Positions 1-7,612 are shown, counted from the first letter of the stretch. The stretch is 19,622 bases of DNA from UMGS1649 sp045651205 (GCA_045651205.1 JAZRSA010000026.1:1-19622), one strand, 5' to 3'. Notes: generated by a model from the letters alone, not told the origin. Program-made: numbers and translations.

Positions 1-946
1 TTGTATAGAATTCCGCAAGGTTATCATATCTACCACCTGAACATACACTTCCCATAGAAGGGTATTCATTAAGTATTGTTTCATACACTGTACCAGTATA
101 GTAATCTAATCCTCTAGCTATTGTTAAATCTATTCTAAAGTTACTATCTGGAACTCCAAATCCTCTAATGCCTTTTATAACTTCTTTTAATTCATTTACA
201 CCAGTTACAAATGCCTCTTTATCTATATTAAGATTTGTTAAAGCTTCTAGAACTTCATCTGTAGCACCTTTTATTTCAATAAACTCTAATATTTTGTCTG
301 CTACCACTTCATCCATTTCAAGTTTTACAAGTTCCTCTTTAACAGCATCTCTTCCTATCTTGTCTATCTTATCTATAACTCTTAAAACATCTGCTGCTTT
401 TTCAGTTAAAACTAAAGATTCAAAGAATCCATTTAATACTTTTCTATTATTTATTCTGATAGTAAAATCCGAGAAACCTAAAGAAGTAAATGTTTCATAT
501 ATTATAGCAGGAATTTCAGCGTCTGTCATAAGTGGTAATGTTTCATCGCCTATAACATCTATATCGCATTGATAGAATTCTCTAAATCTGCCTTTTTGTG
601 TTCTTTCGCCTCTAAATACTTTTCCTATTTGATATCTTCTAAATGGGAATGCAAGTTCTCCTTGGTGCATAGCTACATACTTAGCTAGCGGTACAGTTAA
701 ATCGAATCTCATAGATAAATCTGTATCGCCTTTATTAAATCTATATATTTGTTTTTCTGTTTCTCCACCAGCTTTTGCTAGTAATACTTCTGAATACTCA
801 AGTATTGGAGTATCTAATGGTGCAAAACCAAATTTTTCATAAGACGCACGTATTTTATCATACATCTCGTTAAATAATATTTGATCTGCTGGAAGTAATT
901 CTATAAAGCCAGATAATGTTCTTGGTTTAATTTTATTATTACTCAT
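1..946 (-). CDS. hisS: Histidine--tRNA ligase, 3' end cut by the window edge
   Basis: Histidyl-tRNA synthetase, a cytosolic class II enzyme that charges tRNA-His with histidine using ATP. About 315 N-terminal residues are visible. Seen: SGFIELLPADQ near residue 12, GGETEKQIYRF near 60, class II motif 2 (FRRYQIGKVFRGER...FREFYQ, about 102-125), the histidine-binding GLDYYTGTVYE, and SGGRYDNL near the left edge. The remaining catalytic part and the anticodon-binding domain lie beyond position 1. The N-terminal wording is the type common in Clostridia. The start at 946 (MSNNKIKP) follows a good GAGGAGAG ribosome site. No T-box leader fits in the ~160-base gap to the divergent hemolysin III gene. 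Identification is from family motifs and is firm. Confidence 0.96.
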   Translation of the reverse strand, partial: MSNNKIKPRTLSGFIELLPADQILFNEMYDKIRASYEKFGFAPLDTPILEYSEVLLAKAGGETEKQIYRFNKGDTDLSMRFDLTVPLAKYVAMHQGELAFPFRRYQIGKVFRGERTQKGRFREFYQCDIDVIGDETLPLMTDAEIPAIIYETFTSLGFSDFTIRINNRKVLNGFFESLVLTEKAADVLRVIDKIDKIGRDAVKEELVKLEMDEVVADKILEFIEIKGATDEVLEALTNLNIDKEAFVTGVNELKEVIKGIRGFGVPDSNFRIDLTIARGLDYYTGTVYETILNEYPSMGSVCSGGRYDNLAEFYT

Positions 947-977
947 TTTAACTCTCCTCGTTTGTTTCAACATATAT

Positions 978-1006
978 ATTTTAACATATATATTTTTTTA
1001 TTTCAA
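978..1006 (-). promoter_or_regulatory. Probable SigA promoter of hisS
   Basis: On the minus strand TTGAAA (1001-1006) and TAAAAT (978-983) are separated by exactly 17 bases. This gives a leader of about 25 bases before hisS. The surrounding sequence is very AT-rich, so chance matches are possible. Confidence 0.5.
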
Positions 1007-1105
1007 TTTATGTAAACATTTTTTATGTGATAATATGGTTATTTTATACTATTTACTGTATTTTTTATATAATTGTGGTACAATATATACACTTGGAGGA
1101 TTAAA

Positions 1106-1768
1106 ATGGCTAAGAAAAACATATGTGGTTATACATTAGGCGAAGAAATATTTAGTTCAGTTTCACATGGTGTAGGTGCACTTCTAGGAATTGCTGCACT
1201 TGTGCTTTTAATAGTATTTGCTGCAATAAACGGAGATGCATTAGATGTTGTTGGAGTTTGTATATACGGAGCATCATTAATTGTTCTTTATACAATATCT
1301 ACACTGTACCACTCATTAACAAACGAAACTGCAAAAAAAGTATTTAAAGTATTAGATCACTGTTCTATATATTTGTTAATAGCGGGTACATTTACACCAA
1401 TGTGTTTTAGTGCAATGCGTTCACTTGGATGGAAATCTGCTCTATTAATAACTTTAATATGGCTCGCTGCAATACTTGGAATTGTACTTTATGCATGCTT
1501 TCCAAAAAAGCTTAAAATATTACATATTATTTTATATGTTTCTATGGGGTGGAGTGTCCTATTCCTTATGCGAGACTTAATAGCAGTACTAAAAGCTGCT
1601 AAAGCGATGCCTACTCTATACTTCCTTTTAGCTGGTGGCATAGCTTATACAGCAGGTGTAATATTTTATGTATTCAAAAAAGTAAAATATTTTCACTCGG
1701 TATTTCATTTATTTGTACTAAGTGGATCAATATGCCACTTCTTTGCTGTATTATTTTATTTTGTATAA
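1106..1768 (+). CDS. Hemolysin III family (PAQR-type) membrane protein
   Basis: A 220-residue integral membrane protein of the hemolysin III/YqfA group, related to PAQR receptors, with about seven hydrophobic segments. Conserved family residues are visible: SHGVG (His21), LYHSL near 68, LDHCSIYLLIAGTFTP starting near Asp84, and the last-segment histidines in FHSVFHLFVLSGSICHF, which bind zinc in the wider superfamily. Cellular role is uncertain; the hemolysin name comes from one homologue and should not be taken literally. The start at 1106 (MAKKNICG) sits 6 bases after TTGGAGGA. An in-frame ATG 33 bases upstream has no ribosome site. An extended -10 (TGG-TACAAT, 1076-1084) may be its promoter. 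Transcribed divergently from hisS and ends at a convergent terminator. Confidence 0.9.
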   Translation: MAKKNICGYTLGEEIFSSVSHGVGALLGIAALVLLIVFAAINGDALDVVGVCIYGASLIVLYTISTLYHSLTNETAKKVFKVLDHCSIYLLIAGTFTPMCFSAMRSLGWKSALLITLIWLAAILGIVLYACFPKKLKILHIILYVSMGWSVLFLMRDLIAVLKAAKAMPTLYFLLAGGIAYTAGVIFYVFKKVKYFHSVFHLFVLSGSICHFFAVLFYFV

Positions 1769-1794
1769 CAACAATAACTAAATATAAAAGAATA

Positions 1795-1828
1795 AAGAAC
1801 AAGGTAATTTCTAATTATCCTTGTTCTT
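1795..1828. terminator. Convergent bidirectional terminator
   Basis: Inverted repeat AAGAACAAGG (1795-1804) / CCTTGTTCTT (1819-1828), with further A/T pairing inside. Short T-rich runs follow on both strands. It lies between the convergent hemolysin III and patatin genes and includes the patatin stop codon. Confidence 0.7.
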
Positions 1829-2738
1829 CTTTTATATCTAAGCTCTTCTTTATTCTGTCTATATTGTTTGCAATTATATTATATCCCCTATGGGCTAAAT
1901 TTGTTGCATTAGAAAAATCCAATAACGATACATTATTTAAACATAATTTAACATTCACATCTGCAAGCTCCACTTTATCTTTGTTTGATTCATGAGACAT
2001 TATATTAAACGCTTGTGAAGATATTCCCATTACATTCTCTATTCCCATATGATTTCCTTTGTTGCAGTTAAATGTTACCACCAGTATCTTGTCTGCCCCC
2101 ATTTTTCTTAACACATCTATTGGCGAGTTCACTCTTACTCCACCATCTATATATATTTCATCTTCTATTTTCTTTGGAACAAATATTCCCGGCACACTAC
2201 AACTTGCTCTCACTATACTTGAAAGTTTCCCGCCTTTTATATACTTAGGAGCATCTTCGTAATTCGTATTTTCTTCTACCAAACACCATCTATTATCTTC
2301 TACATTATTTTTATCTATATCTATGTTAGAAAAGTACACTATTTCTCCCGTCTTAAGATTAACAACAGGGATTGCAATTGGGAATGTTAAATCTGAAATA
2401 TCTTGTATCCCCTTTTCTTTTAATATATATTCCAACATTTTTTCTAACTTTATTCCCTTTACAAAACCTTTTATACTTACTTTCTTTTTCAGCACAGATC
2501 CAAATAACTTAAATCCAATCCCTTTATCTATATCTATTATTCCATCTTTATATCTATTTATTATTTTTAACATTTCATTAGGCGTATATCCAGCAGCATA
2601 AAGGCTCGCTATTAAGCTTCCGCTACTTGTTCCTGCGATATAGTCTACATGTATACCATAATCTTTTAACGCTTCTAATACACCTATATGAGCCACACCC
2701 TTTGCACCACCACCAGATAAAGCAAGACCAATACTCAT
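1815..2738 (-). CDS. Patatin-like phospholipase family protein
   Basis: A 307-residue serine acyl hydrolase of the patatin/RssA type, predicted to deacylate lipids at or near the membrane. The Ser-Asp dyad elements are all visible: oxyanion-hole glycines in LSGGGAKG (8-14), the GTSSG nucleophile elbow with Ser38, and the catalytic Asp in YIDGG (Asp198). There is no signal peptide or membrane segment, so it is probably cytosolic or peripheral. The start at 2738 follows GGAGGTG with a rather long spacer. It is the last gene of a minus-strand group after the methyltransferase (59-base gap) and PlsC. A lipid-linked role beside the acyltransferase is plausible but inferred. Substrate unknown. Confidence 0.9.
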   Translation of the reverse strand: MSIGLALSGGGAKGVAHIGVLEALKDYGIHVDYIAGTSSGSLIASLYAAGYTPNEMLKIINRYKDGIIDIDKGIGFKLFGSVLKKKVSIKGFVKGIKLEKMLEYILKEKGIQDISDLTFPIAIPVVNLKTGEIVYFSNIDIDKNNVEDNRWCLVEENTNYEDAPKYIKGGKLSSIVRASCSVPGIFVPKKIEDEIYIDGGVRVNSPIDVLRKMGADKILVVTFNCNKGNHMGIENVMGISSQAFNIMSHESNKDKVELADVNVKLCLNNVSLLDFSNATNLAHRGYNIIANNIDRIKKSLDIKEEQG

Positions 2739-2797
2739 AAAAAATACACCTCCAGTTTTATACCTTCAGTGTATTATATTCTTAATATTTATATTTG

Positions 2798-3388
2798 CTA
2801 CTTAACATATGATACCGCAATTCCGTCACCAATATCATGAAGAGAAGATTCTAGTCTATCATCTTCTTCTATACGTTTTAAATACTCTCTAAGTCTATTT
2901 ACAGCCGTTCTATGTTTGTGTTCATTGTAGTCTCCTAAAACTCTGCCTTTAAACAAAACATTATCTGCTATTATTATAGAACCAGTTTTTGTAAGCCTCA
3001 TTGCTTCATCTAGATATTTCATATATTGTCCTTTAGCTGCATCTATAAACACAACATCAAATTTTTCATCTAATGTTTTCATATGTTCATAAGCATCGCC
3101 ATGTACAACTTCTATTACATCTTCCATACCATTATCTTTTATATTTTCTCTAGCGACTCTTACCATTTCTTCGTTTAATTCCATAGTAATAATTTTTCCG
3201 CCTTCTGCAAGATGTCTTGAAAAGCATAATGCCGAATAACCTACCGCAGTTCCAACTTCTAATATGCTTTTAGGTTTACGGTCCTCTAATATTTTTTCTA
3301 TAAACTCTAACGATATATCTTGAAGTATTGGCACATAATTTTCTCTAGCTTTTATTTTTATTTGTTCTATCTTGTTGTTATCTACCAT
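2798..3388 (-). CDS. SAM-dependent O-methyltransferase, TrmR/caffeoyl-CoA OMT-like
   Basis: A 196-residue class I SAM methyltransferase. Motif I is LEVGTAVGYS (43-52). FIDAAKGQY with Asp116 and ADNVLFKG with Asp141-Asn142 match the metal-dependent caffeoyl-CoA-OMT-like family. In Bacillus the homologue YrrM (TrmR) methylates 5-hydroxyuridine at the wobble position of tRNAs. Size and motifs fit that protein, so tRNA modification is the likely job. However, the peptidase U32 genes that often accompany trmR are not nearby, so no symbol is assigned. Its start overlaps the end of plsC by 11 bases, which suggests translational coupling in the cmk-plsC operon. Confidence 0.88.
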   Translation of the reverse strand: MVDNNKIEQIKIKARENYVPILQDISLEFIEKILEDRKPKSILEVGTAVGYSALCFSRHLAEGGKIITMELNEEMVRVARENIKDNGMEDVIEVVHGDAYEHMKTLDEKFDVVFIDAAKGQYMKYLDEAMRLTKTGSIIIADNVLFKGRVLGDYNEHKHRTAVNRLREYLKRIEEDDRLESSLHDIGDGIAVSYVK

Positions 3389-3962
3389 CTTTATCTCCCA
3401 AACTATATATTGCTTCCATTACTCTTTCTGTTTCTTTAGTTAAAAGTTCTTTATCTTTTATATTATCTTTATTTACTTCAAGTGTTATTGGTTTGCCATA
3501 TACAATTCTAATTTTTCTAAATAATCTAATTTTTTCTGTAATGTGCATTGGTACAATTTGCACATCTGCTGTAGCCGCTATATATACAGCTCCATGCTTT
3601 GCTTTAACACCTTTATTCTTTGCCTTACGAGTTCCTTCTGGAAATATTAAAAGATTTTTGTTGTGTTTTGTTAATATTTTAACTGCATGATATACATGCC
3701 CAAAATCTTTCTTTCCTCTTTCTATAGGGAATACGCCTTGAGAACTTAATACTTTAGCAAACAACTTGTTTTTAAAAAGTTCTGCTTTAGCCATTATTCC
3801 AAGTTCCTCTATATCTGTATATATTAACATAGCATCTATTGCACTTACGTGATTAGCTACAAATACATATCTTTTAGAAAAGTCCACATTTTCTCTTCCT
3901 TCAAATTTCACTCTATAAAATGTTTTGCAAAGAACAAAATCTAGCAATCCTCTTAAATTCAT
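3378..3962 (-). CDS. plsC: 1-acyl-sn-glycerol-3-phosphate acyltransferase
   Basis: A 194-residue acyltransferase of the PlsC family, which adds the second acyl chain to lysophosphatidic acid to form phosphatidic acid at the inner membrane face. The catalytic box ANHVSAID (His38 and Asp43 of the HX4D motif) and the glycerophosphate-binding FPEGTR (107-112) are both present, with GVFPIER between them. It has only a weakly hydrophobic N-terminus and is slightly shorter than Gram-negative PlsC, as is usual in Bacillota. It begins one base after the cmk stop codon and overlaps the methyltransferase, so it lies in the middle of a tight operon. The cmk-plsC pairing is common in Clostridia. Confidence 0.93.
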   Translation of the reverse strand: MNLRGLLDFVLCKTFYRVKFEGRENVDFSKRYVFVANHVSAIDAMLIYTDIEELGIMAKAELFKNKLFAKVLSSQGVFPIERGKKDFGHVYHAVKILTKHNKNLLIFPEGTRKAKNKGVKAKHGAVYIAATADVQIVPMHITEKIRLFRKIRIVYGKPITLEVNKDNIKDKELLTKETERVMEAIYSLGDKDGR

Positions 3963-3963
3963 A

Positions 3964-4635
3964 TTATATTAACCCTTTCATTTTAACTAATTCCATCGCT
4001 TTTTCTACAACTTGTTCGATAGACATATCTGTTGTATCTATTTCAATCATATCTTCTGTTTTAACCAAAGGAGATACTTCGCGAGTTGTATCTGCGTGAT
4101 CACGAGTTGTTATCATTTCTAGAGCTTTTTCAAAAGTTATATTCTCTCCTTTTTCAAGAAGCTGTTTATATCTTCTATTGGCTCTTTCTTCTACATCAGC
4201 ATTTAAGAATATTTTAAGTTCTGCATCTGGAAACACAGAGCTTCCTATATCTCTACCTTCCATTATTACATTTCTGCCTTCTGCAAGTCTTCTTTGACGC
4301 ACTGCTATATATTCTCTTACTTGTTTTATACTAGCAAACTTAGATGTTGTTCTTGCGACATCTTCATTTCTAATATCTCCTTCTACATTTTCTCCATTAA
4401 GATGCGGTAATAATCTACCATCAACTTCTTTAAGTTCAATCTCAACTTCTGACAATGCTGTTTCTAATTTTTCTATATCTGTTGGTTCTAATCCCATTCT
4501 TATTGCATATAATCCAAACGCTCTGTATAGTGAACCCGAATCCACGTTAGCTATATTTAATTTTTCCGCAAGACTTCTAGCAAGAGTTCCTTTGCCTGTT
4601 CCTGCAGGACCATCTATGGTTATTTTATATCCCAT
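3964..4635 (-). CDS. cmk: Cytidylate kinase
   Basis: A 223-residue CMP/dCMP kinase that makes CDP or dCDP from ATP in the cytosol. Seen: the P-loop GPAGTGKGT (9-17), DSGSLYRA for the monophosphate site, the family signature EGRDIGSSVFPDA, and the lid region EERANRRYKQL. The P-loop has GKGT where many homologues have GKST. The insert typical of bacterial CMP kinases appears present. The start at 4635 (MGYKITIDG) follows AAAGAGGT. It is the first gene of the minus-strand operon with plsC and the methyltransferase, and is divergent from the DUF4364 gene across only ~70 bases. Confidence 0.95.
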   Translation of the reverse strand: MGYKITIDGPAGTGKGTLARSLAEKLNIANVDSGSLYRAFGLYAIRMGLEPTDIEKLETALSEVEIELKEVDGRLLPHLNGENVEGDIRNEDVARTTSKFASIKQVREYIAVRQRRLAEGRNVIMEGRDIGSSVFPDAELKIFLNADVEERANRRYKQLLEKGENITFEKALEMITTRDHADTTREVSPLVKTEDMIEIDTTDMSIEQVVEKAMELVKMKGLI

Positions 4636-4708
4636 GTTTATTTACCTCTTTATTTTTTACTTGAAATATGTTATCATATATTTGGATTAAAGTAAAGGGG
4701 TGCATTGT

Positions 4709-5227
4709 ATGCAAAACACTGATATTTTTGATAAAAGACTCTTAATATTACTACTGTTAAGAGAAGCTAATCACGAGCTATCTTTAGAGCAAATTTCTAA
4801 TTTATGTTCTGAATTTGAAGACATTACATATATAGATATATGTATGTATATTGATTCGCTAAAAAACAGTAATTATATTGATGAAATTTATGAAGGAAAT
4901 AAAATATACTACACTCTTACCCCTGCAGGTGAAGAAATCTTAAGCGAGCTTATTGAATTAGTTCCTGGAATTAATTTATTAAATATTAAAAATATATTGA
5001 AAGATTCTTTTGAGGATTACAAACAAAATTATGAAGTTGATACAATGATTCTTCCTATTAAAGAAGATGAATATAAAGTAAGTTGTTATATTAAAGATGG
5101 TAATGACGAATTAATTAATTTAACAATTTACGCCGGCGATAAAGAAACAGCTAAAAATATATCTAATAACTGGAAAGAAAATGCTGATGATCTATATGGC
5201 AAAATAATAGAACTTATGACAAATTAG
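4709..5227 (+). CDS. DUF4364 family protein (winged-helix-like)
   Basis: A 172-residue cytosolic protein resembling the DUF4364 family of Clostridia. The N-terminal ~75 residues read as a winged helix (KRLLILLLLREANHELSLEQ..., then a YTLTPAGEEIL wing), like MarR/PadR-type regulators. The C-terminal half is a mixed alpha/beta domain without motifs I recognise. The start is placed at ATG 4709, 8 bases after AAAGGGG. The in-frame GTG at 4700 overlaps that ribosome site and is unlikely. It stands alone between divergent cmk and a strong terminator. A transcription-related role is inferred from the fold only. Confidence 0.82.
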   Translation: MQNTDIFDKRLLILLLLREANHELSLEQISNLCSEFEDITYIDICMYIDSLKNSNYIDEIYEGNKIYYTLTPAGEEILSELIELVPGINLLNIKNILKDSFEDYKQNYEVDTMILPIKEDEYKVSCYIKDGNDELINLTIYAGDKETAKNISNNWKENADDLYGKIIELMTN

Positions 5228-5245
5228 TCATAAGTTCTTCTTTTT
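5209..5245. terminator. Strong intrinsic terminator after the DUF4364 gene
   Basis: A perfect 12-bp stem AGAACTTATGAC (5209-5220) / GTCATAAGTTCT (5227-5238) with a 6-base loop and a T run. It overlaps the DUF4364 stop codon. On the minus strand it can also end transcription of the 5265-5774 gene, with a weaker T tract. Confidence 0.85.
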
Positions 5246-5264
5246 AACTTTACATATTTTATAC

Positions 5265-5774
5265 TTATTCTTCAATTAAATATACAAAATCTTCTGTCAC
5301 AACACTACCATCTTTAAGACTTATGTATGGTGAATACACATATTCTTTCCCTTTATAATTAAAACTAATTTCAGCATTTGAAAATATATCTGACGCGTTA
5401 CATTTTACAAAGAACGGTGGTATTGACATCATTCCTTTTATTTCCCTTACTTCTCCATTTTCGCCCATTTCAAGCTCATTTAAATATGTTTCAGTTTCAT
5501 ATCTTGGTATTATTAAATATAGTTCTTCGCCGCTAAATTCAGCAAAAACAAATTGTTCTTGTTCTTCTTTTGTATAATATTTATCTACTACTGAATAATC
5601 GTAGCTACCTTCAGTCCCACCTAAATAAATTAATCCTAATAATTGTGTGCCATTTTCAAATCCTATCGCATAAGCATATTCACTTTCCTTATTTATGTGA
5701 TATAAAACTAATGCCGTTGCTAATAAAACTACACTTAATATTATTGTTATTATAACCGTTACTTTCTTTTTCAT
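5265..5774 (-). CDS. Membrane-anchored protein of unknown function
   Basis: I do not recognise this 169-residue protein. A lysine-led N-terminus (MKKKVTVIIT) and one hydrophobic stretch at about residues 5-25 predict a signal anchor, with the rest outside the cell. The outer part is acidic, rich in Tyr, Phe and Glu, and looks beta-strand-rich (FVFAEFSGEELYLIIPRYE; ISFNYKGKEYVYSPYI). There is no lipobox cysteine. Two cysteines or fewer, so no clear disulfide pattern. The start at 5774 follows AAGGAGTA at good spacing. It is a single-gene unit: the DUF4364 terminator lies downstream and the 5850-5877 terminator of the next gene lies just upstream. Confidence 0.7.
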   Translation of the reverse strand: MKKKVTVIITIILSVVLLATALVLYHINKESEYAYAIGFENGTQLLGLIYLGGTEGSYDYSVVDKYYTKEEQEQFVFAEFSGEELYLIIPRYETETYLNELEMGENGEVREIKGMMSIPPFFVKCNASDIFSNAEISFNYKGKEYVYSPYISLKDGSVVTEDFVYLIEE

Positions 5775-5849
5775 AAATACTCCTTAAATACACTTTAATA
5801 TACAAATATAATATCACATATTAGTTTAATAAATATATAGTTAAACATA

Positions 5850-5877
5850 AAAAAAGATGTATTTCTACATCTTTTTT
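5850..5877 (-). terminator. Intrinsic terminator of the DUF21-like gene
   Basis: AAAAAAGATGTA (5850-5861) and TACATCTTTTTT (5866-5877) form a 12-bp stem with a 4-base loop. The A/T ends give a T run on either strand. It lies just after the stop of the minus-strand gene ending at 5891. Confidence 0.75.
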
Positions 5878-5890
5878 ATTAATTATTATT

Positions 5891-6457
5891 TTATTTTGTT
5901 TCTTTATTATCTTTTTTATTAGGTTTGTTTTTTTCCTTAACAGGAGCTACTATATGTATTACCCCGCCAACCATTGCCATTATTACTTCAGCGTTCTTCA
6001 TAGATATACCTTTACCTAAAGCTTTACCGCCAACAGTTATTGCTGCTGTAATTGCACTTAGCACAAGACTCACCATTACAACGTCCATACTTATTATAAC
6101 TGCAAGTTTTACTGAAATAAGAGCACTGGCACTACCAGATATAATACCGCATATATCTCCTAAAAGGTCATTACATATGTTAGTTGCTTTATCTTTACTT
6201 TTTAATAATCTTAATACTTCTTTTGCTCCACTAGCTTTTTTAGCTGCCTTTGCATGGAACGGCGCCTCATCACAAGTTGCTATTGCCATTCCTATCATAT
6301 CAAATAAAATACCTATAACTACAACAGCTACAAGTACTATAATCGCTACTACTATATTTAATTTTTCTATTACTACGTTAGATACTCCACCAAATAATAA
6401 AGCTAACATAAATGTTAGCATAAACGTAGTTATTATCCATTTTGTATTTTCTTTCAT
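5891..6457 (-). CDS. DUF21/CorB-like integral membrane protein
   Basis: A 188-residue membrane protein with hydrophobic segments at about 8-28, 33-60, 110-138 and perhaps 140-170, and a lysine-rich tail (KEKNKPNKKDNKE). The stretch DMIGMAIATCDEAPFHAKAAKKASGAKEV followed by NDLLGDICGIISG resembles the DUF21 transmembrane part of CNNM/CorB ion transporters, a family often labelled Mg2+/Co2+ transporter CorB. It lacks the CBS and CorC_HlyC domains of full-length members, so transport is only a suggestion. The ribosome site AAAGGA is 7-8 bases before the ATG. A ~510-nt structured region with a strong promoter lies directly upstream and could be its leader or a separate RNA; no terminator separates the two. 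Confidence 0.72.
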   Translation of the reverse strand: MKENTKWIITTFMLTFMLALLFGGVSNVVIEKLNIVVAIIVLVAVVVIGILFDMIGMAIATCDEAPFHAKAAKKASGAKEVLRLLKSKDKATNICNDLLGDICGIISGSASALISVKLAVIISMDVVMVSLVLSAITAAITVGGKALGKGISMKNAEVIMAMVGGVIHIVAPVKEKNKPNKKDNKETK

Positions 6458-6480
6458 TTCTATCCTTTATACTATATATG

Positions 6481-6991
6481 ATATGGCAATGCGATAAGTA
6501 AATTTTGTGGCTTGAGGTCAAGTCGGATTTCCCTACAAACTACTACTTGTTACCTTGTAGCGGTTTCCCTTTAAAGCTCGCATCTAGGTGTCGCCACACT
6601 AGCTACATGATTACCACTTAGTCCACACTGTAATCCTTAACACACTCACTGTATTGTGACAGTCTAGAGGTTTTCCCTAACATTATTTCCCTATCCTTAT
6701 TCGCTTTTGCAAGACTAATTTCAAAAAACTAGTAACATTTATCCCGAAGTCTCACGCACGACTAGCTACAATTATATAGTACTCTCTATATAAAGGTCTA
6801 CACATTATGTGAAGCTGAAAGAGGGTATTATATATATGCCGTTATATTTTTACCTCAATCTTAACCCTAATACTTACGCCCCAATCTGGGCGAATGCAGC
6901 ATAAACACCAGGTGCCATTAATATGCTATATGATGGATTTTTAAGCCCACCTTGGGATAGGTACTCTTTTGACTAGAATACTGTGCCATAC
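6481..6991 (-). ncRNA. Candidate large structured noncoding RNA (~510 nt), class unknown
   Basis: No gene fits here on either strand, yet a perfect promoter points into it. Its predicted 5' end GTATGGCA (6991-6984) pairs with TGCCATAT at the other end (6488-6481), giving an 8-bp closing helix. Hairpins seen between them: 6898-6903/6922-6927, 6877-6881/6888-6892 (GC-rich), 6773-6779/6786-6792 (7 bp), 6748-6751/6760-6763, 6714-6721/6726-6733 (8 bp), 6648-6652/6659-6663, 6584-6591/6596-6602 (one bulge) and 6533-6538/6555-6560. Sequence repeats: TGTAGCTAGT twice (6598-6607 and 6761-6770, minus sense) and GGGAAA four times (6528, 6564, 6672, 6686). Size and architecture recall ornate large RNAs such as ROOL or OLE, but I cannot assign a class. 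No T-run terminator is visible at the 3' end, so it could also be the leader of the DUF21-like gene. Confidence 0.6.
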
Positions 6992-6998
6992 GATATAT

Positions 6999-7027
6999 AT
7001 TATAACATTTTTAAAAAGTTTTGTCAA
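6999..7027 (-). promoter_or_regulatory. Perfect-consensus SigA promoter for the candidate RNA
   Basis: Minus strand TTGACA (7022-7027), a 17-base spacer and TATAAT (6999-7004), all consensus. The predicted transcript begins near 6991-6993, exactly at the outer strand of the RNA's closing helix. Confidence 0.85.
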
Positions 7028-7050
7028 ATTTGATATTAAAAATATAACAA

Positions 7051-7074
7051 AAAGCCATCCTAATGGATGGCTTT
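7051..7074 (-). terminator. Terminator of the 7079-7486 gene
   Basis: AAAGCCATCC (7051-7060) / GGATGGCTTT (7065-7074): a 10-bp stem with a 4-base loop, followed on the minus strand by a T-rich tract. It isolates the orphan gene from the RNA promoter a few dozen bases further on. Confidence 0.85.
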
Positions 7075-7078
7075 TATG

Positions 7079-7486
7079 CTAGTTATTTCTTACCTCGTTA
7101 TACCACGCAAGCATTTCTTCTGCGCTATATCTATCGTAAAGGATTTCATTAAGAACCTTTTCTTCAGGTATAGCAAATGCAGGCATAAGCAACACGTTGA
7201 CAATGGTATCCAACTGCTTTTCGCTAAAGCTATTGTCCAGGATCCTACATGCAACTCTGTAAGAGCACTTATACTTATATCTTACGTACAATGCTGCTTG
7301 CATTTTCATTGTGAGCCGATAATCCTCATCAAATCTGAGGCTGCTCAGTTCTTCAACGCTAACTCCGGCTATAATTGCCGCAGTTACCATATTCTTATCT
7401 TTAGTTTCATAAAACCTAGAAACAAATTCTGTTTCTTTTTTGGTTAAAATGGTGTGTGGTGTGAGTTTGAATTCATTTTCTACCAT
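7079..7486 (-). CDS. Orphan soluble protein of unknown function
   Basis: I do not recognise this 135-residue protein. It has no signal peptide or membrane segment and reads as mostly helical. A segment at about 30-50 (KNMVTAAIIAGVSVEELSSL) could be a small helix-turn-helix, followed by YRLTMKMQAALYVRYKYKC and an acidic C-terminus ending in EEMLAWYNEVRNN. The start at 7486 follows AAGGAGAGAG. The gene has its own probable promoter and a strong terminator, so it is a one-gene unit. Codons ending in G or C (CTG, AGG, GCC, ATC) are clearly more frequent than in argS next door, which suggests a different origin. A regulator of mobile-element type is possible but unproven. Confidence 0.75.
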   Translation of the reverse strand: MVENEFKLTPHTILTKKETEFVSRFYETKDKNMVTAAIIAGVSVEELSSLRFDEDYRLTMKMQAALYVRYKYKCSYRVACRILDNSFSEKQLDTIVNVLLMPAFAIPEEKVLNEILYDRYSAEEMLAWYNEVRNN

Positions 7487-7523
7487 AATTCTCTCTCCTT
7501 ATTTATTAAAATTTTGGACCTTA

Positions 7524-7552
7524 ATTTTACGCACCTGATTATTTTAACACAA
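7524..7552 (-). promoter_or_regulatory. Probable promoter of the orphan gene
   Basis: Minus strand TTGTGT (7547-7552), a 17-base spacer, TAAAAT (7524-7529). It is about 40 bases before the gene's start and just downstream of the argS terminator. Confidence 0.5.
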
Positions 7553-7567
7553 AGATTTTTAAAATGC

Positions 7568-7599
7568 AAATAAGTACACATAAATTTGTGTACTTATTT
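7568..7599 (-). terminator. Terminator of the argS operon
   Basis: AAATAAGTACACA (7568-7580) / TGTGTACTTATTT (7587-7599): a perfect 13-bp stem with a 6-base loop, 14 bases past the argS stop. A short T run follows on the minus strand after three bases. Confidence 0.75.
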
Positions 7600-7612
7600 T
7601 AATTTTTATATA

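Noticed and set aside
168..572. Plus-strand open frame inside hisS
   Set aside because: Serine-rich shadow of the minus-strand hisS frame without a ribosome site. The same applies to other antisense frames, e.g. in the DUF21-like gene (5925-6497), argS, rpoD and dnaG.
947..1105. T-box leader for hisS
   Set aside because: The gap is too short, and no T-box sequence or antiterminator is visible.
6481..6991. Known RNA classes: tmRNA, RNase P RNA, M-box, group II intron
   Set aside because: No CCA-ended tRNA-like part or tag ORF, no RNase P conserved core, no M-box consensus, and no recognisable domain V. The class remains open.
7067..7447. Plus-strand open frame opposite the orphan gene
   Set aside because: Starts inside the terminator stem, has no ribosome site, and the minus-strand gene has a good one plus its own terminator.
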